Source: Ectocarpus siliculosus
Taxonomy: Eukaryota > Sar > Phaeophyceae > Ectocarpales > Ectocarpaceae
DNA: 64,000 nt
Assembly (NCBI GenBank): GCA_000310025.1
Contig: FN648069.1
Location: forward strand, 39,444 to 103,443
Direction: 5' to 3'
The notes below the pieces were generated by a model. The model was not told the origin of the DNA and made no database searches. It was given only the letters and a program-made list of their open reading frames with translations. This document shows, piece after piece, positions 12,001-24,000 of the stretch. Position numbers and translations under genes: made by a program. Within the stretch, counting starts at the first letter, position 1. Every line of letters begins with the position of its first letter.

Positions 12001-15000
12001 CAATACAAAGAGCGGGGAAAAGACCGCCACCTTCAGACGCTACAGGGAGTACTAAATAGCGATCCAAGTCTAGGTGCTGCGTAATCAGCGGAATACCCTT
12101 TTCAACTGGCCCAAACATCATACCATATTCAACTGGGGAATCAGAAGCAAAGGACACGGACACCAGAGAACAAGTTTCGCGCTGGGCGCCTACGCGTAGT
12201 TGAGACAAACGGTAGACGAGGAGCTTGATGACTATACGACACGGAATCTGCTGGGGGGGGGAGGGGGGGGGGTCAGAAGATATTGCATCAGTACCAAGAG
12301 ACACACAGGACAGCAGCAACAACAGCAACAGTACCTCGGGGGAGCTTGAGTCCATTATCCCTGGAGACAGAAACGAGGTCGAGCAGGAACCCGGTCGCCT
12401 CCTGTTCTGCTTTTTCATCCAAGCGCGTGCTGCTGCTGCAAAGCAACGGTTGACGCAAGGAGTCAAACCGGCAGGTGAAAATCTGAACGGACAGACCCTC
12501 AGATGGGTGAACGTCCTAACGAACTGGAAAAGCTCATACGTCGAGAAGTAACCCACGGCAGTCTGCTGCGAGCTCAATTCGCACATTTACAAAAAAGAGG
12601 CCAACGTGATGATCCACGGTACGAATGTATTCAAGTATATTTAATTCTAAGCATTGGGGAAAGTTTGTTTTTATGCCTCGCAGGTTAATCGTATCAAAGG
12701 TTAAGGAGGTACAATATAATTCGTACCAACAAGGGGTAGACTGCCGCAGAAGTTCTGGGAGCTTTGCTCTTGCTGCTGCGGCGGTTAAACACGTACAGCA
12801 ACTAGAGCTTGACAAGCAGACTCCCGTGTGCTCGTCGAGGGCGAACAAGGTGAGCGTTGAAGCGGAGAGTTGCAGCGATTGTCAATGATCCAGTCAGTCA
12901 GCTGGTACCGCGAAAAGGTTACGGGAGGGTGGACCCAGCATAAAGGAGGTGTAGCATAACTCAAGCACTCACGCGAGAGCTTATCAAGGCTCGTCTAGAT
13001 GTCCTAGCATGTGGGACAGGAACCTGCACATCACCTGGTATCGCTAACTGCGCCTCCAGATGCCGCTAGCATGGCTTCGGGGTCTAGACTGTTGAATTTT
13101 GTCCACAGTCCCTCAAGGTCCAACGCGAATTTTGCTGTGTCAACCGGTCCTACGGTAGCCCCCATCTCGCAAAGCGCCTGGTGGGCAACCGAAAAGCAAA
13201 AGCGGCAGCAAACAACAGCACGTTCAACCGTAAGCAGTAGCGGCCAAACAATAGCCGAATCAACCACAAGCCGCCGCCTCAAGCAGTAACAAAGTAGAAT
13301 TACAAACCGCGCCTGGGGATGGGAGGGGGTTCGACCAAAAGAAACCTCTGGTCCACACGAAGACCGATGGCCTGCAAAGGAGAATGAAGGCGGTGCACTC
13401 GCGGAGATATCAGCGAATACAAAGCACCTCTATCGCGCTCGTGCTGGGTTGCTCATGAAGCCGGCCTGGTACCACGTCGCACTTCCACCATGCTCATATT
13501 GTTCCTCGTGAGCACAAACGATCAGCCAGAGAGCTACACCCTGTACACTGAAATCCACCTTCAAATCGTTCAAGGCTGAAACAACAATTGTATTCACGAA
13601 GTGGAATCTCTCCCCCAACTAAAACTTCGTTTTTAAGTGCCACAGAGGGGAGCGATATAGTGGACGGTAAAACTTGTGGAGCGGGTATTATTAGAACCAG
13701 CAATGGAGAAAGAAAAAGTATTCCCCAGATCTGTCACGGAATAAAGAGTCCATGTTGGGGAGAGTCAGGAAACAGGCTCACTTTTCAACTTTGCGCCCTG
13801 TTTGGAAAACCCAGATTGAAAATCGATCGGCAAAAACTTCCACTCGGTAGCACACGCGCGCTACCCCGTACGCTGTGCTTCGGGGTGTGGCGCGACTTCC
13901 GGAGGAGTCTCTCCTGGGGTGTTTTTCTTCTTCCTTTTTCCCTCTCTTCTCTTTTCTCCTCTTCTCGGCCGCTATGTCGGGCATCGTTAACATCGACGCC
14001 TCGATGGCGGTTGTCGTTGATGACGGCCAAGTTACCGATCGTTGGGTGCTGGAGAGGGTTGATGTTTCTCTGCATGGCGTCATTCGGGCGGCCTCGTCGC
14101 TTTCCGCTTCCAACCTCCAGAGGGCCCTTAGCAATCCGGTGGCCGCGGGAGATGGTGAAATCCCGCCTGACTTCTTCAAGATCTGCTCCGCGGCGTTCAG
14201 CGCCGGGGGGTCGTCGGGCGAGATGGAGGAGCGCGCCAAGCGGGACATGCGCGCACAGGTGGCCGAGTTCCTCTGGCGGTGCTCCAGCCGTGGGAGCATG
14301 AAGGTCGCGGATGGTCATCTGATATCCCGCGCCAATCCCTCACCTCCCGCGGCGTGTTGGTTGCCGCGGACAGTTCAGGGGGACGTGACGACGACATGCT
14401 CAGGGTCGCGAGTGCCCCTCAGGCGGGGCCGGCCGCTCACAAGCGCGCGCACGAGGACATGCAGGTCCTTCTAAGCGAGTTGGACAGAGTGGAACAGCGC
14501 GCGGGGGTTGGCGGCGATGGTGGCCAATCTGGCTTCGTCTACCGGTTCTGCTGCTGAGAAGACGAAGCCAACCTACGTCACCCACACGGATAAGGCGAGT
14601 TAAATGCTTGAACAGCTAACCAGTTGGGACGGCCCACGTAGTGTAGTTCCTTTGCCTGTCTCCCTTGGTTCGAGCCCACTGACGACCGCTTGGCACGAGC
14701 GTGCGCGCTCGACTTTCTCTCGCAAGTTCAGATTTTGAACTTTTTCCAACTTCACACGCGTGTGTTATCGGAACAAAATTCGACGCTCTACATTGTATAG
14801 CTCATTTTTTCGCTCGAAGCAGCACGCGTGCTGCGCCTCGCTGGGAGGCATGACAGAACACGCACCCCGATTGGACTTTCCTATTTTTCTTCCCGTGGTT
14901 GTTTTCGGGTGGTGGGCCGCCCACGTTCCATGTGTGCTTTCTGTGTTTCGTACAAACGCTCGCGTGCCGTCCTGCGTATGTGCAGCCGGATATTCTGGTG

Positions 15001-18000
15001 TGCTCGGCATGCGTCTTACATTATTGTACACATTTTCGTTGTATCCCTGTCACGTGATAACATACAACTTCTGATGCGTCTGTATACTACTACCCGTCCT
15101 AGAAATACTACCCGTGTCAAACTTTGCGTATCCCGCACGGTGAGCAATGCTATCGATCGTGGGCGTCGCTACTTGCTCTCGGCGTGCCAGAGCGGGAGAA
15201 CTTTTTGTTTTTCATCCGCTATCGTGCGGCGCCACGACTCCTTCCGTTCCGTATCTTAGGTTGCTGTTCCGGATCTCGGGATCTGTTCACATTTCCAACC
15301 CTGCAGTTCGTGGATCGTTGGCGAGCGAATAGCTGTGTTCTGCCCGCCTGCGTCTCTACCGCACGACGCTTATACCCCTCTGTCGATGCGCGTTTCTCAG
15401 GCCTTTCACATGCCCTGTTCCAGAGGGGTTCGTTCGTTGTTGTCGGCACTTTTCGCCGTCGCTGGTGCTCCGCCTATGTTCTACGCGGGGTGATTTCCCT
15501 GTTGGCTCGAAACAGAAGTCCTTCATGTATCTTACGCGGGGGTGATTTCGCGGCATATTCGTTTCGGCGCCAGGTTCGGGCGGTTGGCCCCAGCACTCCT
15601 CATTCGCGTGTGCACATATATTTCTCTGTTCCGCGGGACACGCGCCACCGGTTCGCCTTACTTTCTCGGCGGTCCCGCGTGTATTTTTCCCGTTCGATGT
15701 TTTTGATTGGGCCAAATGACGGTTCTCCGTTTTCTCGCGTTCTAGCCACCTTTGTCGGTGCGGCGCTTTGCTCTACGTTCACGCTCGTTCATTTGGGCTT
15801 TGGTACCCCCGCCCCCCCCCCCCACTCTCCCCAGGTGTTTGCCATCAAGGTTGGGTTTTCGTCGCTTGGCAACGACGTTGTAAAAGAAGCCATCACTTCG
15901 TGACCTCGGCAACCCGGTTACGGTTTTTTCGTTTCCTCTGTTTTTATTTTGCGGTAACCATAATGGTGGTCGAGTAGTTTAATTTGTGCGAGGTCGAGAA
16001 CCCTCACTCGGAAACAAAAGGGATGATCGCCCCACGTTGTGTTTAAATGGTCACGCACCTTCGAGGCAGTTACACAGTGCTAATAACTGTCTCTGGAAGT
16101 GAAAGCACCAGAAAACAAAGAAAGGCATACGTAGCTGTCATCCGTACGCAAGGAAGTAAACACAAGATGCCGAACACACTTTTCAGGATGCAGCGCATCC
16201 TTCATGCGACTCGCCGAATACCTCACGGTGTTTCGCGCTTGGTGATGTGAGAGCCTGGTCCGGTGAGAACCCGGCGTGCTCCGTCCCGGCTTTGTAGGGA
16301 TGCGAGGTCAAGTGTCTAACGATTGCGGCATGCACGACTATGAGTACACCCCCCCCCCCCCCCTGGTTGGAATTTTTGAAAGGTTTGTTCACGTTCTATG
16401 TAATGGAAACCTAAATGGGCTCATTTNNNNNNNNNNNNNNNNNNNNNNNNNNNNNNNNNNNNNNNNNNNNNNNNNNNNNNNNNNNNNNNNNNNNNNNNNN
16501 NNNNNNNNNNNNNNNNNNNNNNNNNNCCAGCCCGGTTTCGTGAGCGACCCCACACGAGCGCGATAGTGGTGCTTTGTATTTGGAGATATGTCGCTGATTG
16601 CACTGCCTTCATTCTCCTTAGCAGGCCATCGGTCTTCTTCTGGACCAGAGGCTTCTTTTGGTCGAACCCCCTCCCATCGCCGGGCCCGGTCAGCCGTAGC
16701 AGCTTGTGCTTGAGCTGGCTCAAAGCCGAAGTCACGGAGATGTCGTAGAGGCCAGTCAGCCGTTCCAGCTTGTGCTTGAACTGGCTCAAAGCCGAAGTCA
16801 CGGAGAGTAGATGAGCGTACTTGACGTTCAGCGGGAAGCCTTTGCTGTAAACTTGTACATAGAGCATGTTCTTAGGGGAACAACAAATGTTTCAAAAGTG
16901 AAAACATATGTATGTCAAAAGTATGGGATATGAAATATTCCAGGTAAGGAAGATGGGAGATTTCGTGTGCAGGAAGAAGTGGCTACACCAGTCGTGGGAG
17001 GTGATGCCACTGTACATAACCCATACCACCTGAGGATAAGAACTGGCTCGAAAATGCTGGTGCATGGAGCCCTCAACCCTGGGTGAGCGTAGGATCCGGA
17101 GTGAAGCGGCTATGACCTGCCGCCGGAGATTGGCCATTTCCTAGTGGAACGCGGCGAGGGGTGCCAAGCGGGATCTAGCGACCTCGGTCAAGCTGGGGTG
17201 GGTGGTGTGGGGAGCTCGACATCCCAAACGTTCACCATTCGCACATGTTGAAAAGATCAAACGACTAACGATCCATTGCCACGTTGCCATACATCTCGCA
17301 GGTCTACTATGATGCATGTGTGTACTTCAATAACATTCCATATCAGGACCTCCACAACACCCCCCTTTGTCTTGGCCGAAAGCCCAGCCTGTTGGAGTTG
17401 GGGTTTTGGCGCTCATGTTTGAATGTTGGTTTGTGGTGGAGCAGGTGTGGATACATCATTTGCAAACACAGCTATTCAAAAATGATCCCTCTTCCTCACG
17501 ATCCCCCCCATGGGCTTTCGTCGCTTGGCAACGACGTTGTAAAACACGTCGATCGCTTCGTGAGCTCGGCAACCAGGATACCGCTTCTTTTTTTTTTGCC
17601 TTTGTTTTTGTTTTTTTTAGCGGTAACCAGGAATGGTGGTCGAGTAGATCATGTAGTGCGGGCGGGGTCGAGAACCCTCGCTCCATGCCAAGGGGGTGAT
17701 CGCACCACGTTGTGTTAAAATTGGTCAAGCACCCTCGAGGCAGTTACACAGCAGTGCTTACAACTGTCTCTGGAAGTGAAAGCACCAGCAAATAGATTAA
17801 GTCATTCGCAGCTGTCATCCGTATGCAAGGAAGTAAGCACAAGATGCCGAACACCCTTAGCAGGATGCCGCGCATCCTTCATGCGACTCGCCGAATACCT
17901 CACGGCGCTTCGCGCTTGGTGATGTGCTAGCCTAGTCCGGTGAAAACCCGGCGTGCTCCGTCCTGGCTTTGTAGGGATGCGAGGTCATTTGTCTAACGAC

Positions 18001-21000
18001 ATGCACGGCTATGAGCATACCTCCACCTCCGTCACTATCCGAATACAGCTAACGTGTCGTGTGGAGCACACACGTGTTAGCATCAACACCGCACGGATAA
18101 TTCTCTCCTCGGCTCATATTGGTGTCAAAGCTCAACTTGTTGTATAATTAAGAACTTATACTTTGTGGGGGTTCTCTGAGGTGCTTAACCGTACCGCTGG
18201 GGTAACGCAGTCGCATTTTACAGTATGTACGATAGACATGGCGGTGTTTTCAACAGTCTAAAGACTGTTTCCGTAACTCATGAGCAGTGCCATCGAGTCG
18301 CGACCCTGAAAGTCTTTGTTTTCTGGAATATCAAGCAGTAGAGCGAAAAACCGCAGCTTGGCGATCAATCCGACAAAGCCCGTCGAAACCAGCCGGACAT
18401 GCCTATAAACTGACGGTTTACCTCCGAAATGTTCGAATGTGTAGCGGTTACGGTACACCAATAACACATTTGCAACGTCACACATGCATGTTTGTTTATG
18501 CACACGGAGCCCGACAGTGTGTTTAATTTAATGTGTTTCTGTAAAAGCAGTGCTCAACAGCTGACTACTGAAAATACGTCCAGGCAACAAACGGTATTGT
18601 AGTCATGAGCTTCCCTCTGACAACGGGTTGTGGATGATACTCCCGAGATAGAGCACTTACGGGCTCCAAAGAATTTTCTGTGGTGCCTCTTTCCCGTGGC
18701 GACGTGCCAAAACGCTATTCTGAGTGGGTGCCACGGAGCGGACAGTAGCGTTTCGTTCCGTTTAAGAATTTTCATGGTGACTTGCCGTAGCGAAGCTGTA
18801 TTCTTTCTTGTATAACGCCACTGAGCTGGGCAGATAAAACGCCTACGTTCCATCTCAACTAGCCGCTCTCTCTGGAGGGTTCGGAAACACCTGCAACGGA
18901 CCTCTCTGCAACTGGAAAGATGCTCCTCACCTCCGCCATGACGTTGAAATCCTCCTCAGCAACCCCGTCTGCGAGGCGGCTAACCCCTGTCCAAGTGTCC
19001 GGAGAGAACCGTCCAACGATCCCGAAGTCGATAAACGCCACCCGACCGTCCTCCAAAACCAGCAGATTACCCGCATGAACGTCCTGCACATGTTGTTCGT
19101 GGCCTACGTGAGTTGCTGTTACAGAAGAGGTCCCCGTATAATGCCGGTGCCATCCAGCCGATTTCACCGGCACTAAAGCGGGCAACCGGCATTATTCAGA
19201 GCAGCCGGTGCTCGTCGTGCAACCCGTGCCCTCAAGAATACTCTGGAACGGTTATTTCTTGAGTTGTGGTCAACGGAAGCTTCCCATCTGTTCTTTGACT
19301 CTCTTTTTCCCCCAAAACAACGCCTGCACGAGCACCCGCTGGTGACTTTTTGCGTGCGAGACACCTGGTGATGGTAGTACCTGTTTCGCTTGAACCGCTA
19401 CATTCAGCAAGCAGCACGTGTGGCTGCGATATGCCCAACCTGATCGCACACATCCTATTGCGTGCCCTTAATTGCCACCGACGAGCTCGTGTTCCAAGCA
19501 GTATTGGACAATTTCAAAACTGCATTGAATTTATGAAGCGGCAAGATCACCAAGTATGTGGAACCTTCGGGGCTGTAAATGTTTCCAGGAACGTTATTTT
19601 AGTGTAGGTCGGCGAATCAGAGAAAGAAACGAATTCCCTGTTTCTTATTCCCGTGTGTTCCAGGTGTGGCGGTGGCGGTGGGGTTGCTATTCCTGTTTGA
19701 TCATCGGCATCTTGCAAATCAAAACTGTGCTCACTTGAAGATTGAAAGGTGGCGCAGCTGTCGTGCATAGCAAAAGAGCACCTTTATAGCTTCTACGCAT
19801 AACGACACTCTCGTAAACAGCACCACATTGGACAGCAGACACAACTTGAAATCCCTCACTGATCACATGATTGTCGAGTACTCACCGCGTGAAAGAAATC
19901 GCAATTCATGACCGAAAGCGTCCATGTGTTCAGGGCCGAAATTAGCGTGGCTTCCGGATTCTTGGACACCTTCTGGATCCCCTCCAAGTCGGTCAGAGGA
20001 ACTCCGTACAATCTCTCCTGCAAAGTGAGGTGTTCCAAGGGCAGCTTGGTCGAGAGCAAAAACCGTTGTCCTTTTCTGTATAAAGGTAAACCAACAGCAT
20101 CATCATCTCAGAATGGTACTACAATGTATGGTACCAACCTCTGAGAGTGGTGTGGGCCCTACAAATGCAAAGAAGAAGCGGCGAGCCACTAGCAGCAACA
20201 TTTTTGGACACCCAAATGGGAGTAACTACACATTAGAATTGAACGGCCCGAGACACCCAATGCGATGATGGCTACGTAACAATGGTACTTGGGAGTAACA
20301 TGCAAGGAATAGCTGGCACAAGAAACTTGCACGATGGACAGCGTCTGTCCTATAAAGGAGCAAGGATTTCGCAGTTACTGTACTGCCAATGCCGGTGAAT
20401 AGTCAAAGCACCCGTAAGACTGGTGTGCATAGTTCACGGCGCCCGCATATTCTCCAAACTACGCAAGGAGAGGCGCTGATACCATCAACAACTGTTTTTT
20501 GTCGCGCCGTGCCCTGTGACGATTCGGAACATGATAGAGTCAACAAGTGAAAAAACGCAAACGTACACCCTTCATTCGGATGGAGATACGCAACATCCGA
20601 TTTCGCGATCGACGAGGGAAAGGAAAGCTGACTTATTCTAGTGGTAAGTAAAAACGGGGGAAAAGTCAGGCGGGCACTGCACAAGGCAAGCGCCCCTCTT
20701 TGTACTACCTCGGCTGGTACGACCTCACGATACAAGCTATATTCTAATAAGTCAGCATGGATGGGCTAATAACACACGAACACACGATCATCACGGTCGA
20801 GACCCTTTCGTCATAGCCTATCACGCATCACAACCAAAACCCACGACACAACCACCAATTAAAATAACCACAACGTCGTAACCAAACGTTCAACGACCAC
20901 ATGAGATCAGGGAGCAACGGCAACCAACATGCAGAAGGGCTTACCATTGTCAAGACTCGTTCTGTGGAAGCCTCCGGAAAGACTTTGGGAGCGGTGACCT

Positions 21001-24000
21001 CGTGATCGATCCCGCTTTCCTTGAGGAATGTACGAAACACTTCCTGGTTTGCGGCCTCCTTCTTAAAATCCAGCTCATCCAGCATCGAGGACCTGAGGGG
21101 GGGATCGGACAGCATATGCGTGGAAGGGTGAAACGTCATGTGGTTTATAGTCTTGAAATCCAGCTCATCCAGCATCGAGGATACTCCGGAGTATACAGTG
21201 TACGTGTCATGTTTTTCGTGCTCGGGAACATCTTTCACAGGCGGCAGAGAACGTTTTTAGACGACTCCTTATCAGGGGCACGCAGGAGGCTCGTCTGTGC
21301 ATCGCCGCGCATGCTCCAGGTCCGCCAGTCATCCGTGGTACGTGCGCTTGCGCCTGAAGTTGCCGCGATTAGCACTTCTTCGCGGGGAGGGGTCCCGAAC
21401 CACAAGAGCCGTCGCAGAATTAAAAGAAAAACCATTCATACGCACGGACAGGACATTTGCCTCCTGCGCAACACACGCCCTCACACACTATGAACAACAC
21501 ACTGAAGCGAGATAGATCAAAAGCAGCCAGTTACAGCAAAGAAACCGCTATAGCCTAAAAGGCACACATTTACCCACACGCAAGATGTCACGGCCAGAAA
21601 AAAAAGAGGGTCGCCGCACATGACCATGCATGACAATTTGGACCGCGTTGAGCTACAACGACACAACCGCGATAACCTTGACCATGCCCTCTTGCTTTGC
21701 CTCCGGGAGGTAAATTCGAAACTCCGGAAAGAGGGGCTTGTATACATATGCACATGGTGGAATTCCTTGCAGGTGTTCGAGGATGTAAGTGTGAGTTCTC
21801 AAACCAGATGGGGGGGAATACTCGAGCTCTTGAAGAGCCACACAAATCAGCTACCGTCGACATTAACCCTGCATCACCACAGAGTTGGGCATGGTTTTGA
21901 AGAAGCACGTCGGATGCTAGTCGTCTAAGCAGCTCTCGTGATGTGTTATTGCTACTCAAGCCTCGTCCCGCCTCTTTCGCACTCTTCTCTGTTTGCGTCC
22001 GCAGAATCGATAGACTGTCGCAAGAAATCACCATGTGTGCGCCCAGAGACTCTACCTTTTGCTTACAGCAGCAGAGGCGATGTCCACGTCTCTGTAAATT
22101 TCCATAGGGGGGGCAGTATCTTGCGGTTTTCGGGGTTTTCGGTACAAAAGACCCAGCTCGTCAAAGGTCTTCGTCATTTTTTGGGAGGGTAGGATCTACC
22201 GTAACCATAGAGTTTGTCCTGGTGTGACGGCAGCACAAGGGTGAACCCTATGCTTCCGAAGCCAATCTCTACCTGATATCCCCGACGATGTCTGACACGC
22301 TGAGACGGCTCGCGAACATGGGGTTAACCAGCTGTTGTCGCGAGCAACGAGGCACGGAACGAGTGAGCAGCACACGCGGTGGGACAGATGGTCAAACCGC
22401 GGGTAGAAAAACGATGTGTTGGTTGGTTGGGTTTGAAATTCCTCAAGAATACAAAGGGAAGATGTTCTGAAAAGCGACAACAAGAAATTGTGTGGTATGC
22501 ATTTCAACCTAACTTCAAAAATGCCCAACCCACCAACCGCTATGTAGCTTCCCTGTTTGGTTGTGTCTTGTTATCGCTCTGTACCTTCTAGAATAACACC
22601 CGAACTTGGTTCAACTGAAGTGGCCGCTTTCCGTGGTCACCGGCAACAACCCAAAAGAGGTACAACTATGATGAACACAGCCCAGAACCGTCGACACGGT
22701 CACGAACCTCGACAAGCTTCGACGTGATGTACATGAAGCCCAGGTCAGTCTTGAGGACCTCCGCCACACCGGGCTTCTGCACCTTGATCACCACATCTTC
22801 TCCGGTTTTCAAAGTAGCGGCGTACACCTGTTTCGTCCGGCCGTCACGCATGAGCGGCGAAAGCGCCATGGACACGTAGCCAATATTTCTTCCCATCCGA
22901 TGGCTGCCAGCGAACGGGTGGTCTCGGGAATAAGGTCATGCATGACAAATACACCCTCCGATCCGTCCCGGCTTTGTAGGGATGTGAGGTCATTGGTCTA
23001 ACGACTACGGCATGCACGGCTACGAGTACACCCCCCTTCTCTACAAGTACACTAAATACACTAAACCGCTGCAGCACTGCTGGAAACCCTTCGCCTGATC
23101 CACAAGGCAGTACGTCTTGCTCTTAAAGCCACTGATTTGTGCTCACGGCAGTGCTTAATAAAGCTTCTGTTGGTCATGGCTTGCTGTCTGTCACTGCAGG
23201 AAGCACTTCTTCGACGAGGCAAGCTTGAAAACCTAAATATGCACTACTGTAAGTAGTACTGTGAACGTGACTACTGCAGACAAAGAGTCTCCGGCCACAG
23301 TTCAAGCTCTCTTCCACTACTAGGTAACTTCAATCCGAGAATGCGGGACTTCTTCAAACCAACCTCCACCCAACTTGAGCCACTTGTAGTTTTCGACTGG
23401 GGTATAATGTTGTCGCCACATCATTCGATCAACCTCAGAAAAATAGTCTGATATCTAGAGAAGAGTGTGGGGTTGATCGAAGCAATCAACGGCGTGAAAG
23501 TTGTGCTTCTACATGAGAAAATTTCTGCATGAGTTGCCGTAAGGTTGACCTTTCTTACAAGACTAATGATTCACTGTAGACTGACCACAAACTATTCTTG
23601 AACAATGAAGGTCCACCCCAGAGGGGTGTCATTGTCTGAAAGAAGACTTTCCCGAAAAATTATACATCGCTCCATGAAAATACGCATATGTGAGGATCAT
23701 TCGAAATTGCCGACTGTCCAAACCTGTGCGATGGAGGCCGAGGCTAGGGGGACAGTGTTAATCGAGGAGAACACCTCCGTAATTCGCTTGCCAAGGTCTT
23801 TCTCGATGATTGGCCGCATCGTGCCTTCAGGAAGCGACGGTAACACAGTACAGAAAGCAACCCAGAAGAGGGAGGAGAGCCGGGGGGGGGGGGGAGAGAA
23901 CTTTCAAACAACTAGAGCTCGCAAAATTAAGTGGTGTGAAACCGGGCATGAAACGGCGTCAAAATATGTACTGTCCACGCCCAACCGCGCCCACGCCCAA

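Noticed and set aside
14620-14690. CACGTAGTGTAGTT and GGTTCGAGCCC as a tRNA or SINE head
   Set aside because: The boxes are too close, no stems pair, and no second copy was seen.
15124-15903. 259-codon open frame
   Set aside because: Arg/Cys/Phe-rich, no motif, and runs into the SINE-like repeat; probably chance in T/C-rich DNA.
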